Shown piece by piece: positions 1-11,587 of a stretch of 64,000 nt of DNA. Origin of the DNA: Hyparrhenia diplandra. Lineage: Eukaryota > Streptophyta > Magnoliopsida > Poales > Poaceae. The stretch spans positions 186,001 through 250,000 of the forward strand of contig JADLZK010007331.1 in the NCBI GenBank assembly GCA_015847255.1, written 5' to 3'. Numbering within the stretch: the stretch's first letter is position 1; each line of letters starts with the position of its first letter. The notes below the pieces were generated by a model that was not told the origin of the DNA, did not search any database, and was given only the letters and a program-made list of their open reading frames with translations. A program made the position numbers and the translations under genes.

Positions 1-369
1 CCGTCGGGGCGCGCCACCACTGAACGTCACCGCCCAGCGTCTAGGGTGCCGTTCCTTGCCGTGGGGCGTCGAAGTCGGCGGTGCCAAGGTATCCGTCTTG
101 TTGTCGCGCGGCGACGGTAATCCCTCCACGGTCGCGGACATCGTTGTCCCCCGGCCTATGCTCGGGTAAGCCCGCGGCTATCGCCATTGTGGAGGCGGAG
201 TCGTCGACCATCGAACCGGGCGAAGTGCGCCCGCCGTCTTCGAGGTTTGTCGTCGTTCACGGCGGTCGGGGCCGTTTCAGTGTCTTCTCTTTCTTGTTTA
301 ACCGTTTGTGGCTCGCGGGCGTAGGGAGGCCATCGGGGATACAACCGCGACAAAGACCTCCACGGGCCG

Positions 370-1558
370 GCCATTTTGTCGGACGGCCGGCGACGTCGCG
401 TGGAGATGTGCGACGAGCTTGGCTCTGCGCTCGCAAAGCCGGTTCCTGGAGGCCGGGCGGAGGAGGCGGCCAACCTCATTCATGGGGCGGAGGCGGGCTG
501 CCCGGGAGGCCCGGGGCGAGGGTGGAGGCCGCGGCTGCGAGGAGGTGACCCGGCGGGAGGAGGGCTCGAGCTCGCTCTAAGTGGCGGCGCGCGAGAGATG
601 CGGGAGGGCTCGGCTCCGCCGGCTGAAGCTCGACAACAAGGAGCTCGCGCTCGGCGCTTCGTTTGGCGGAGTCCTGCGGAAGGACAAGCGCGGGCTTGCG
701 AGGCAACTCCGCCACCCCGCGGCTCGCTCGGGGTGAGTGCTCACGCCCTTGTTTTCTTGTCTTGCTTGTTGGGCGTTCGAGGGTGACCGTCCTCGTCGGC
801 GGGACTTGACCTCTGGCCAGCGAAGCCCGAGTTGTGGTGCAATCTCCGGCCTCGGAGGGCGGAGGCGGGTTGGTTTGAAGCCGGAGGGTATGAGCTACGG
901 TACAACGAGCAAGAGCTCTGACAGCTGTGGAGTAAGCGGGCGGGTTTGCCTCTTCTTTGCATCCCAAAGGCCTTGTGGCTCGTGTCCCTATCTGTTGCCT
1001 TTGTTTGCGTTGAGAAGCGAAATCTACGAAAGCGCGGGAGGCCAGAGGGCGGGAGTCGGGGGCTCGCCGCCTCCGAAGCCTCCCCGAAGCACACGCGGCT
1101 TCGGCTGCGGAGAAGGAGCGGACCTGAAGCGGCGCCTGGCCGACCTCGTCGGCGTGAGGAAAAGCTTCAGGGAGCTTTCAAGAGTGTCTTGCTAAGGCCG
1201 TGGAGGAGGCCGAGCTGAGCGCGCCCACGAGGGGGCCTTGTGTCCGCGGTCGGGACGTCTGCGATGTCCTCGGGGTGGAAGACGTGGAGGACCCGGCCAG
1301 CGGGTGTCGGCGATCCCTCGTAAAGTGACGGAGGACGCGGGCGCGCGTGGTGCACAAGGCGATCGCGTCGTCTTCACCCACTACCCCAAAGTCGAGGTCA
1401 ACATCGTGAAGACGGGGTGGGCGCAGGGCGTTGATGATGCCGACACCGATCGGAAGGCGGCTGCTGCTGAGGTCGCCACCGCGCGTCTGTCTGGCGAGCT
1501 CTTCAAGCTTGCCGCCGAGGAGCTCGAGGTGTTGAATTTGCCCCGGTGGAGCGGGTGA
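370..1558 (+). pseudogene. Antisense additional ORF (aORF-like) of the Tat element, degraded
   Basis: This stretch runs opposite to the element's pol genes. About 490-720 translates, with frame changes, to a charged helical segment rich in E, R, A and K, with blocks such as REVTRREEGLELAL and KLDNKELALGAS, which looks like a coiled coil. About 1,310-1,558 gives an open C-terminal part containing VVFTHYPKVEVNIVKTGW and an alanine-rich acidic helix, ending at TGA 1,556-1,558. Tat-lineage elements are known to carry an antisense ORF between integrase and the 3' LTR (gene23 of Grande, aORFs of Retand-like elements), and position and strand match. The function of such proteins is not established. 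No single frame is open across the region. Confidence 0.5.
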
Positions 1559-2219
1559 CCAAGACCCGTAGGGAGGAGGAGGAAGCTGCGCGGGGCGTCC
1601 CCAGCCTGTCGTGCCCGATGGATCGGGACCCACCCGCGCAAGGATAGGAACTCGAGGCTCGGCCTCTTTTTAGTTGCGAGCTCATTAAGTCCTCGTAGTT
1701 GAGGCAAATTGAAAACTTATGGCAACTCATGTGTTAACGAAAGGCGTCCTTCCTCTTATATTGTGTTGTTTCTGCCGACTCTTTGGTGAGCTCATGATTC
1801 GAGAGCTGGATGGCGGGCCATTCTCGGCTGGCCGCGAGGGCGGGAGGTCGTTAAGCGATCGCGCCATGCTCTAAAGTGATGAGCCCGCGACTTAGTCGTT
1901 TGAACATTGTGCAGGCTAAGAGGAAGGAGTGTAAGTTCGTAAGTTTGAGCTCGTCGCTGAGCTTTGAACTTGTAAGTTTTTGCGAAAAAATCGGTGCGTT
2001 AAAACGTGGGGTGTGCACCCGCTCCTTGTAGCCCCCGAGCAAGGGCGGGTCTTCGTCGGGCGGAGGCCGGTCGTTGCTCGGATGTGCTAAGGAAAAATTC
2101 GAAATGCTCGCACATATTTTTGCATCGAATTTGTGCCTTTATTGAGCTCTTGTAGCTACAACATTTCAAAATACATTTAGGGGTAGAAGCGACGTAGGCT
2201 GTTCAATGTTCCATGCGTT
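1559..2219. other. Non-coding internal region between antisense ORF and integrase end
   Basis: No reading frame here looks like coding sequence on either strand. The base composition drops from the GC-rich ORF to a more balanced mix near 2,100-2,200. It belongs to the outer element by position. I see no LTR similarity to the 20.7-21.4 kb LTR piece. Confidence 0.5.
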
Positions 2220-2994
2220 GGTGAGGACTCGACCTTGATGGTCCTTGAGCTTATGCGTGCCCGGCCTCAGACTTGGTCGATGGTGAAGGGCCCTTCCCAC
2301 GGTGCCGAGCTTGTGCTTGTCTTTTCGAGCTACGGACTCGCCGCAAGGCGTGGTCGCCCGGCGCTAAAGCTCGCCCCTCGGCGTGGTGATCGTGGTAGCG
2401 CCTCATGGACTGCGGTACTTGGTGGAGTGGATGAGGGCGATGTCGAGCTTCGTCGGCTGATCGCGGCGTCTTCGGCAGCGATTGTGTGTGCTCGTTGAAG
2501 GCTTGGGCTGGGGGGCGAGCCGTACTCAAGGTCGGTGGGGAGTCTGACCTCGAACCGAAGGCGGAAGAGCGGCGTCGATCCGTGGCCCTGCTCGGCGTTG
2601 TGCGGAGACTCCATACGGCCGGGCGGGGCTCGGCGAGCCATCGGCGGGCGTATTTTCGAGCCTCTTGAAGATGCGAGACTTTCGCCTGCGGGATCATGCC
2701 GTTAGCTCTTTCTACATGGCCGTTGGTCCTTGGGTGGCGCCCGAGGGCGTGTCGACGCGGATGCCGTGATCGCTGCACCGGTCGATGAAGACCTCTCCCA
2801 CGGTTTCGTGCCGTTGTCGGTGATGATGGAGTTCGAGACCCCAAAGCGGTGGATGATGCGGTGAAGAACTTGCGGTTTCCTCATTTCGGCACCGCGATGG
2901 GCATGACCTCAATCCACTTTGAGAACTTGTCGATGGCGGCAAGGAGGTGCGTGTAGCCGGCCGTCTTCTTGAAAGGTCCCACCATGTCGAGGCC
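2220..2994 (-). pseudogene. Integrase core and C-terminus of outer gypsy element (second half)
   Basis: Reading the minus strand from 2,994 gives GLDMVGPFKKTAGYTHLL, the start of the DDE integrase core with the first catalytic Asp, then FGVSNSIITDNGT carrying the second Asp, then NGHVERANGMI, where the catalytic Glu sits in the usual N-G-x-V-E-R-A-N motif. The C-terminal part to about 2,220 resembles the tail of gypsy integrases. Several frame changes break it. The upstream half of the same integrase lies at 12,947-13,420, separated by insertion A. Integrase would join element cDNA to chromosomal DNA; this copy cannot encode it as read. Confidence 0.85.
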
Positions 2995-4342
2995 TATTGG
3001 TGTTTCTTACGCAGAAATCCGCAGCGCACGGAAATACGTTGTAGCACTTCACCCGGTGGTAGCGGTGTCGTGTATTTTACACAAGGGCGGTCCGCAGCTA
3101 GCTTTTCGGGTCTATGTCAACCTAAGGCAAGGGTTTGTTTTTCGAGAGTAGCGAGGTTTCTATAGGCTAAGTTTTTCGGCGGTGATTCCTAAAGTCATTT
3201 GTCTACTCGCCGGGCACGGCCCACTCCCAAATGGGTAGAGTCAGGCAATTAGCTCTACGACACGGCCCGAGCGTGGGGGGGATTTCAAGGGACGGACAAG
3301 GCTTGTCGCGACCAAGCCGCCTACCCCCCTCAACCGTGGGATGCACGCGCAAAGGTAGGTGAGCAGCTAGTCCAAACACCACGTTTGCACTATTGGTCAC
3401 AGTTCTTGATGTTGGCCAAGGTTCCCGGTCAAAGAGTTCCTTCACCAAGAACTAACGCTCTTAATGAGACAATCTACCAATCCTGCAAAAGTCTACAACG
3501 GCTAAGAAATATACGAAGGAAATTAAGTAGCTGCAAGATAATCACAAGACTCCTTACCAAAGTGTAAGTAGCTTGCGAGAGGTACAAGCCAGGGCGGGTA
3601 CCGACAAGTCCGGCACTCCGATCCTCCTAGGAACCGCGGAACACCGAGGGGGCGGCAGCAACTCAGGGTAGAAAGAACAAAGCTTCTTTCTAGCCTTTCC
3701 CTCTCTCACTCTCTAGAATTAGAAGATAGAATAGAAGAAGTAGAAGAAGAAGATCTAATTCTACTCTCTTGCACAAGTGGATTTGGTTTCTCCTTTGAAT
3801 TGTTGTGTAGAGAGGTGAAGGAGGGGAGCTATTTATACACAAGGGGAGGGGCCTAAGTGCTAAAAACACCCAAACCGTCCTAGGAAAACTTTCCATATCG
3901 CCAAACCAGGCCATCAACGTCGGTTTCATCGGTTTTGGAAGGTAACAAACCGCCTCGAAGGCTGGGCCCGAGCAGCCTCGGCGGGGTGTGCGGCGCACCA
4001 GGTGGTTGTGGCGCACCCCTGCCGGGGTCGGCTTTGGCTCGGGGCCGGCGGCTGGGCTTCCTTGTTACGAAAAGTTGTAAGGTGGTCTTGGCAGGCACGG
4101 ATTTTGGCGTTTTGTCGATTCTTGTTTGGGCTTGCCATTTGCTCCTTTGGGCCTTTTTCTATTTGTTGATTTTATTTCTTTTTCTTTGTCTTTTTTTGGT
4201 CCAAAGTGATCATCCTTGAGTTTGTACCTGCAAGTCCAAATAAACACCAAAACTTTGGAATATGTTAGTTGAAATCCCTATTTCTAGGTTGTTTTGGTGT
4301 TGTGTTGCGGTATTTAATTTGTCGTTGGTTACCGAGTCAACA
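2995..4342 (-). repeat. 3' LTR of element A
   Basis: This LTR is collinear with 11,607-12,946. The minus-strand start is TGTTGACTCGGTAACCAACG at 4,342. A TATA box lies at about 3,831-3,837 (TATAAAT on the minus strand), with a CT-rich leader at 3,700-3,780. A GC-rich palindromic segment with GGTGG and GGCGCACC is at about 3,985-4,020, some 155-185 bp upstream of the TATA box. The start resembles that of element C's LTR (TGTTGACGGTAACCAACGAC), so the two families are related. Confidence 0.88.
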
Positions 4343-4357
4343 AACTCCCCCCACTTA
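4343..4357 (-). other. Polypurine tract of element A
   Basis: Immediately inside the 3' LTR the minus strand reads AAGTGGGGGGAGTT, a purine run where second-strand priming would start. Element C has TTTGGGGAGTT at the matching place (28,660-28,670). Confidence 0.75.
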
Positions 4358-6600
4358 GCCCCTTTACTTTCGTCCTCGGTGAAGGCCACGAGGACTAAAA
4401 AGTGGTTCAATCTCCAAGATGTAAGCTTGCATACAGGTTATTCAAGCCTTACGCTTTGTGAGCATTCATGGTGGCTACCAAGCTGTCTTAGAACAATTGA
4501 GCAATGGAATAGTATGAACTTCTATCTTCTTGCTACTACTCATGCTTAAAGACTTGGTGAGTTTTTGAATTTTTTGAAAGAAATGGCATTGCTCTTTATG
4601 GTATTGACTCTCACAAAGTCACTCTTATTTGAATTTTCCTCTCAAAGCACTCTTGTTTAATTCACTCTCACTCATCCTATTTTGCGGTGTTTTGTGGACC
4701 TTTGAATGGAGTGATGCATACATACCTCTGCATATTTTTGTCGGGTCAAGCTGCGGATCGTTGGAAAGAGGTGCCATACCCTTAGATCGAAAGCGTGCAA
4801 AAGTGTGTGGAAAAATATTGATGATATATATATTTTCTTTGCGATTACTCCTTGACTTATGATCCTATCCCCTTCTTTTTGTATGCTTCGGAGAATCTGA
4901 GGCTATTATCATCATTTTTTTTTTACACGGAGATGTGGGCTCTACTCGCCCTCGGACACGTGTCCATTATTCATCTCTCTCTCTCTTTTTTTTTTTTTTA
5001 CGCAGCCCGTATCTTTCTCTGCATTTTTCTTGATAGCGGAGATGATCATGGTATGAATGGAGTATTTATTTGGTGGATGGTGAAGATGCATGTTGTGCGC
5101 AATTCTCATTGTGAGCAGGCGTGTATATGTGGGTGTGCGTGTTTTCAGATCTTTGGGAGTATGAGCCTCTCTCAGCGGATCAATGGAGCTGACAAAACTC
5201 AATGCGGTAGGAAGTAGCTATAGTGGATAATCATATCATTGTTCGGGCTTTGGTAGGATTTGGCTAAGTCAAACCATGAGCATGTTTTATTTTAAATTTT
5301 TTAAAAAATAAAACCAAGTCTTGTTGCAAAAAGAGAGCAAGCGTCAAGTCATTCTACCATGTCACAAAGATCAATTATTTAGATAAGCATGGGGTCCCTA
5401 ATGGATAGTTGCTCAACAAAGATCACGGTTTTTGGCGAGGAATAAAATGTATGCATGCCATGTATCAATTGGTAGACATAGAGATGGAGTTTTATTAACT
5501 TGGTCTAGGTTTGACACTTAGATAAGTCACAAGTCAAAATTTAATTTTAAATAAATCGCGTACCTTTGACTTGTGAGCCTCCCCACACTTGTTTTTGTAC
5601 CTATTTTTTAAATTTTCTTTTGCACAAGGACAAAAAACAAGTGGAGACATAGACAATAATATAATAACAAAACTTTATTGAATTAATAATTCAAAATGGG
5701 GCGCACACTTTGAAGGGATTACAAAATGATTGGAAGGGAAATACAGAAAATTAAAACTAGTGGCGCCTAATTATTGATAAAGAGGTAGAGCTCTTTTATT
5801 CGAAAAGGGCATGCTGCGTTAGCGTTAGCGCTCTAGCGACCCTATCTCCTTAGTCTTGAAGTTGAGGCGAAAGAGTCTAATTCCTTCCTAATCATGCATT
5901 CTCTAAACATGCCCCTTCTACCTCTGCGGTTAAGGTTTTCACTAGCTTGTTTGAGAGTTGACTCTGCATTTAAGGTTGCTAGCGAAGGGACCTTCTGCTA
6001 CTCGAACAAAGCGATGGAGTACTCTCGTGATCTCGAAAACATTAGAAGCCTTCTAGGTGTAGGGGGACCCTCATGGGGCCCTCGCTAATCGGCGACTCTC
6101 AACAACATTCGGGGCCTTTTAGGATTGCCCGAGGGGATCTGGGTGGAGCACTTGGAGATGTTTGAGTAGGGGTTGGCTTCTTGATAAGCCCTTTCCCGTC
6201 CATTGGGCATTTGTTCTAGGGACAATGGTATGCGGGTAGCTGTAGTCGGATTTATGGAAGGAGGGGCGTTTTGTCGGCGTTATTGGGCGCCCTATTGTTT
6301 CTTTAACGCCCAAGGTGCCTACCGTTGGATATTTGGGCGCCCAAGGATACTTTGCGTGTCCTTTTCTTTGGACACGTGGCTGTTTTCCACTAGATGAGTG
6401 TAGGGGGGGCGCGGCAAGAGGGGCTCAGAGGATGGTTCTACCTCGTCCTTGACTAGGGAAGATCAAGTCATCCTCATTCTCTAGCAAAGTGGCGAGAAGA
6501 ATTGTAGAGAGTAAGGGCATGAGTGCGCCATTGCTTTGTTCTTGGCTTAGAAGAAGAGGATTTGAGAGGAGGAGAAGAGCAAGAAGGAGTGGTGTGAAGA
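4358..6600 (-). other. Element A region between internal promoter and 3' LTR; degraded, no clear ORF
   Basis: In element C the matching region carries an ATHILA ORF-1-like gene. Here I find only short frames and no recognisable trace of it. At about 4,915-4,990 there is a stretch with 'agatgtgggctctactcgcc' and 'cggacacgtgtcc' beside T-runs. Its reverse complement appears in element C at 28,103-28,140, so the two elements share their 3' ends. A/T homopolymers and short frames elsewhere look non-functional. Confidence 0.6.
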
Positions 6601-6790
6601 ATGGAGAGGAGGAGGGTGGATTTTTATAGGACAAATTCTCCTCTCTGTTTTTAGCAGTCGAAATCTCATGAGCACACCTTACTACTTGCAGGTTGTGAGA
6701 AAGGAGAAGGTGATGGGCGAAATCCGGACCAGGCGGGGCCGGCTTTGGAGTGCGGGCGCACCGGGTGGTGCGCGCGCACCACCAGTGTCC
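6600..6790 (-). promoter_or_regulatory. Internal promoter-like module of element A
   Basis: On the minus strand a GC-rich palindromic segment (6,750-6,785, containing GGTGGTGCGCGCGCACCACC) is followed about 125-150 bp downstream by CCTATAAAAATCC (around 6,621-6,631) and then by a CT-rich leader (6,610-6,520). This is the same architecture as the LTR promoter, but it lies more than 2 kb inside the element, between integrase and the 3' LTR. Transcription start and activity are inferred. See the matching module in element C at 25,680-25,870. Confidence 0.5.
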
Positions 6791-7689
6791 CCCCCGGGTC
6801 GAGGTTTTCGGCCACATTCGTTTCCTTTTTACGAAAAGTTTTGAATCGGTGTTTCCGCGCGAGAAGCGTTTCCTTTCTTGGCGATCTCTAATTGATCCTC
6901 AAATTCAAATTTTGAAAATAGTTTATGCTTTGATTAATTTAGAAAGTATGTATCCTTTGTGTAGCAAATGACCAGCATGGATTAAATAAAGTAAAAAGAA
7001 AATAATAAAGTAAATACTTTATTTTAAAACAAAGTAAAAATATATAGATAACTTTTATGTTTTATTATTACCTTATATAGATTTTTTTATATCTTGATCA
7101 TCACAAATTAATTTTCAAAACATAAATCTATTCTATCGAGCTCTTGGTTAAGATCGGAATCTTGGCTCGAAGAAAAGCTTAAAGGCGTTGACCGTTTACC
7201 TTTTGTATCTCACTGCGTCATCTTGGATTGTGATCGCGCCATGTGGCGATGTGTTGATGGCGGTTATGCGGTCCTTTCCATTTGCTTCTCGGCTTCCCTT
7301 CGCGAATGGCTTCACGGGGAGTTGAATAGGAGTACTTTATCTCTGTGGTAAATTCTTTGATTTTTATGCGGTGATCATGCCATCTTTTTGTGCGCTCTTT
7401 GTAGAGCTTTGCAGCGTGAGTGCGCCTTTTCTCGCCATTCTTCTAGTTGAGAAATTTGTCTCTAACGGTTCTTTCAGCGAGTCGGCGTCCATATTCCACT
7501 TCTTGATGGCCCAATGAGCTCGATGTTCGGCTCAAGCGGTAAATGGCGGGTTTTGCCATAGACCGGTGGTAAGGTGACATGCCGATGGGGGCTTTGTAAG
7601 CCGTCCGATATGCCCAAAGAGCATCGGGTAGCTTGTTCTTCGACCCTTCCCCATCTCGTTGACCGTCTTACGCGAGGATGTTTTTGATT
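6791..7689 (-). other. Element A spacer after integrase, AT-rich middle
   Basis: The part at 6,900-7,130 is AT-rich and has no coding signature. About 7,160-7,689 is probably decayed integrase C-terminal sequence on the minus strand, but I cannot follow a frame in it. No RNA gene or repeat structure was seen. Confidence 0.4.
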
Positions 7690-8404
7690 TGTTTATTGGA
7701 GGTTTCGGCTTGCCGCTGGTTTGCGGATGATAGGGGGTGGCAATATTGTGCGAGTGCCGAGCTCTTTCAAGAATGCCTTGAATGATTTATCCTTGAAATG
7801 CGATCCTCCGTCAGCGATCACCATGCGTGGCGTCGAAAGCGGGGAAAGATGATTTCATGGAACATCTTGCGTGCGTGCTTGCCATCGGTAGCTCTGCATG
7901 GTAGTGCCTCTACCCACTTTGACACGTAGTCCTTTGCCACCCGGGATGTACTCGCAATCATGGGACTTACGGAATGGCCCCATGTAATCAATGCCCCACA
8001 CATCAAATATTTCTATTTGAAGGTTGTAGTGTAGGGGCATTGCATCACTGAGCTGTGATGTTCCCGTCTTACGGCGGTTGTAACATCTTACGATGAACTC
8101 TTTCGTGTCGTCGTACATCGTCGGCGGAAGAATCCGCCTTTGCCAAATTTTTGGCTTGTGTGCGGAATACTCGATGTCCGTAGGGAGATGCATGACATTT
8201 TTCGATGATCGCATTCCTTCCTCCCTTAGTACGCACCTTCTCGACAAGCGTCCGCACACACCTGTATAGATATGGGTCATCCCATAGGTGCCGTCGCTCT
8301 CCATTTGGAGTTTCGCTTGTTCTCCCGGGTGGTACATAGCACGCAACCATGTAATTCACAATGTTTGCATACCATGGGTTGAAGTGCGACACCTTGAGTA
8401 GCAT
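7690..8404 (-). pseudogene. Integrase of element A (Athila type), frameshifted
   Basis: Minus-strand fragments in order are DDPYLYRCV, then AIIEKCHASPYG and a broken zinc-binding stretch, then PTMYDDTKEFIVRC and SDAMPLHYNLQIEIFDVWGI DYMGPF, where the first catalytic Asp lies, then DYVSKWVEALPCRATDGKHA and KMFHEIIFPRF. The wording matches Athila-family integrases closely. At least four frame changes separate the pieces, several at spots where a CTG-type triplet would be expected. The second Asp and the Glu lie in the more decayed end below 7,820 and were not found. Confidence 0.88.
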
Positions 8405-8581
8405 GTCGTCGCGCGGTGGTAGTCGTTGATTGGTAGTTCTGCATGTTAGTTACGCATGCGCGACAAATGATCCTTTGTATTTTCTACTCCTTTTTTTATC
8501 TTTTATTTCTATGTCAAATTCTTGGAGTAGGAGAATCCGGCGGATCAAGCGAGGTTTTGCATCCTTTTTGGCAGAAGATAC
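8405..8581 (-). pseudogene. RNase H to integrase linker of element A
   Basis: This is the short connecting part between RNase H and the integrase zinc-binding region. No confident frame is visible, partly because of a T-rich run at 8,480-8,510 that looks foreign to the gene. Confidence 0.4.
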
Positions 8582-8908
8582 TTAAAGGGCAGCATGATGC
8601 GTGTACACAATTATTTTTGCGCCCACTAAGTAGGAGCGAAACTTCTCGATAGCAAAGACTACCGCTAGGAGCTCTTTTACGTAGGTGGCGTAGTTAAATT
8701 TGGGCTCTGTCGGAGTTTTGCTAGCATATGCGATGGCATCTTTGCTTTTGTCCTTGGTTTGGCCTAAGACCGCACCAACGGCGTAGTCGCTAGCATCGCA
8801 CATGATTTCGAATGGCAGCGACCAATCAGGGGGGTTGGATGATCGGAGCGAGATGAGTGCTTTCTTAAGGGTTTCGAAAGCGTGTAAGCACTCATCACGT
8901 GAAGTCAA
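8582..8908 (-). pseudogene. RNase H domain of element A polyprotein
   Basis: An open minus-strand frame of about 108 residues contains PFEIMCDASDYAVGAVLGQ (first catalytic Asp in CDASDYAVGAVL), IAYASKTPTEPKFNYATYVKE and ELLAVVFAIEKFRSYLVGAK, which carries the Glu of the TEKELLAVV-type motif. This is the gypsy RNase H that degrades the RNA template during reverse transcription. It is the best preserved piece of element A. The next conserved Asp motif reads YTHHAAL, where YTDHAAL is usual, so a key Asp is changed to His. Confidence 0.92.
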
Positions 8909-9049
8909 AAAAGTACATCTTTGGCTAACGGGGCCGTAAGGGGTCTAGCGATTTGCGAAAAATCTTTTATAAATCTTCTATAAAACCTGCGTGGCCTAGG
9001 AAACTACGGATACCTTTGGCGTTCTTTGGGGGTGGTAGCTTTTCGATAA

Positions 9050-10133
9050 CGTCTATCTTGGCTTTGTCTACCTCTATCCCCCTCTCGGACACGAGGTGCA
9101 GAAAACGATGCCTTCTCGGACCATGAAGTGGCACTTTTCCCGATTAAGTACCAGGTCCTTTTTCTTGGCATCTACGCAAGACCCGGTCTAGGTTCTTGAG
9201 ACGACTTTCGAAAGTCTTACCATAGATGGAGAAATCGTCCATGAAGACCTCCATGATTTCTTCGATCATGTGCGAGAAGATAGACATCATGCACCGTGAA
9301 AAGAAGAGGTGCATTACGGCCCAAATGACATTCACGGTAGGCATAGGTTCCGTATGGGCATGTGAGCGTGGTCTTGCTCGGTCATCGGGGTGGATCGGGA
9401 TCGGTGGTAGCGAGAATACCCATCAAGGAAGCGAGAAGAAAGAGTGTTTTGCTAACGGTCCAACATTTCATCGATAAAGGGCGCGGGAAGTGATCTTTCT
9501 TTGTTGCCTTGTTAAGTTTTCTATAATCAATGCACATTCTCCACCACGTGACTTGTCTTTGTGGAATGAGCTCGTTTTTAGCGTTCTCAACGATTGTCAT
9601 TCCTCCCATTTTAGGGACCACTTGGTGGGCTCACCCAATCAGCGTGTGATGCGGGATAAATAATCCGGCGTGAAGAAGCTTGAGAACTTCCTTCTTCACG
9701 ACTTCACGCATCGCATTATTGAGCTGCTTATTTGGGGTTCGCATGGCCGGGGAATGCTTTGTCGGGGTCAATAGGAATGCGATATTGTGCATAGTGTCGG
9801 GCTTACCCCTTTCGGATCTTGAAGGGAATACCCGAAGACCGTCGGTGTTTCTCTAAGGCGGCTATTAGGCGGGTAGTTTCTTGGTCACTAAAGCATCGCT
9901 TATGATGGCGAGGGGGCTTGTGAATCGCCATTTAGGAAGACATAGCGTAGGCACGGGGGTAGGGATTTAAGCTCAACGGAGGCCGAGTCGGCTCTTCCTC
10001 TTTGGGAAGTTCTATGAGTTCCCACAGAATCGTCCTCTTCTTCAATGAAGAATTGGGCGTCTTTTTCTAGGTGCGTTTTACGGGTTCTCATATAGCATAA
10101 CTCCCATGACCTCCTCGGGCGTGTCGTACTCAA
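9050..10133 (-). pseudogene. Reverse transcriptase region of element A
   Basis: Minus-strand order: a pre-RT linker (9,900-10,133) with FIEEEDDSVGTH and VELKSLPPCLRYVFL; then GGMTIVENAKNELIPQR, WRMCIDYRKLNKATKKDHFP (RT fingers); then CMMSIFSHMIEEIMEVFMDD followed by FSIYG at 9,230-9,300, where FMDD is the intact catalytic motif. Stops and shifts separate the blocks; the FLDGYSGYHQ block between 9,380 and 9,480 is only partly legible. The family would copy element RNA into cDNA. As read, the gene is not translatable. Confidence 0.9.
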
Positions 10134-10830
10134 GGAAGGGTTACGTTACCGAGTTTTTTGGCTCGAGTAAGCTGGAATAGAAAAACTTTTCTTCGAGTTT
10201 GACATCTAAATCCCGGATGTTGATAGATCAAGAATCTTCTCCAAGGGATGCCCGATCGAGGAATGTCAAAGTCTTGGATATCAAAATGTGAAAATCCAGA
10301 GACAACTTGACATCCTTGTGCGGGGAAGATTTGTTCATGTATAACCTCCACGACTTTTAATGGTGGTACGAGGTGCTATATGCGCGGGGTCCGTCTTTGT
10401 GGGGGTCCTAATGGCTTCCTCGACACAAAGGCTTGTGCAAAGGTTTCGGACATTATGTTTATCCCCACGGTAGGGTTATACATGACTTCCACCCGGGTTC
10501 ACGATATTTGCAATGGATTGATGTAGAGGGGCCACTTATCCGAATTTCTTGAAAAGAAGGTCCTTCCTCTTGCAACCATTACGTGCTCATTATGGTACAT
10601 TAGCTCCTTAATAGACTCTGGAGGAAGGTTTTATCAGGGGGCTGTTCGGGGCTAGGCTGGGGCAGTGGTTTCTTCCATTGTTCGTGCCGAGGTGTCACCT
10701 AGAATTGATCGATAAGGTCAACCTCGAAGAAGCGGGAGATCCGTGCATGCGGTCTCCTTGTGTTACAGTTCGGCGGGGTCTCTCTATAGGTTGATTAGGT
10801 TCGGTTTTTAGCGAAGAGACTTCCCTACGG
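10134..10830 (-). pseudogene. Protease / gag C-terminal region of element A, highly degraded
   Basis: By position this should hold the gag C-terminus and aspartic protease. I can follow only short pieces on the minus strand, none with a secure DTGA or LGRPFL motif. The assignment rests on order between gag and RT. Confidence 0.4.
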
Positions 10831-11400
10831 TTTTACGCTTGGGTTCTACTCGGATGGGTTCTAGCGGGGGAGTATTCTCAAGAATACGGTTTAGGAGAGC
10901 TTCTCCTTCATTTGTGGTTTTATGTGAGCGACCCTCGGCGGCTAAATCAAGCGGCCGAGGCGATCGCCTGTCGATCCTAGCCGAAAATCTTTGTAAAAAG
11001 CACGTGGTTTGGTATGGGCAGTGCAGGGCCGGATCGTGTAAGCGTGGTAAACCGGTCCCAGGCTGCGCCTAAGGTTTCACCCTCTATTTGTTGGAAGTTG
11101 AGTATCTCTTGTCGCGAGGCCGCGATTACGGATATAGGGTAGAACGCTACCGAGAATGTTTTCGCGATTCTTCCCATTCTCCGTTTACCAACCCTACGTT
11201 ATGGGCGTACCATTGAGTCGCCCTCTCGGTGAGAGAACGGAAACAACTTCCACCTCGGCGTGTCGTGTGTCATGCACGCAATTGTCGAGGCGACGTAGCA
11301 GGCTGCTCAAACTCCCATAAGTGATGATAGGGGTTTTCATATTCCGAGCCCTGAAAACGCTCGGGCCTGAACCATGGCTATAAAGCCGGGCGGAGCTCAT
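10831..11400 (-). pseudogene. Gag of element A, fragment
   Basis: A minus-strand frame at 10,977-11,177 contains AKTFSVAFYPISVIAASRQE and NFQQIEGETLGAAWDRFTTL, typical of the retrotransposon gag domain of Athila elements (capsid-like, builds the particle). The rest of gag on both sides is frameshifted. The remainder up to the primer binding site at about 11,590 is leader sequence. Confidence 0.8.
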
Positions 11401-11587
11401 ACTCGAAAATTTTGTGATTGGCTTCGCAGATTGGCGTGGTTCTACAAGCTCGCCCTTAGGAGCGGGGCGGGGATTTGTAGGGTAGGTTGCTCCATGAGTG
11501 ACAGGAACTCATTTTGGTATTTTTGTTTAAAAGGATACTACGGTCACTGGTCGACTAGGCTCGATATATAACTACGACAACCGTCCC

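Noticed and set aside
81..967. Several long open frames on both strands in GC-rich DNA
   Set aside because: High GC gives long frames by chance; only pieces with motif or helical coding character were kept as the antisense ORF.
6119..6313. Small minus-strand ORF in element A as a remnant of the extra ORF
   Set aside because: Its residues show no block shared with the ORF at 26,293-26,863.
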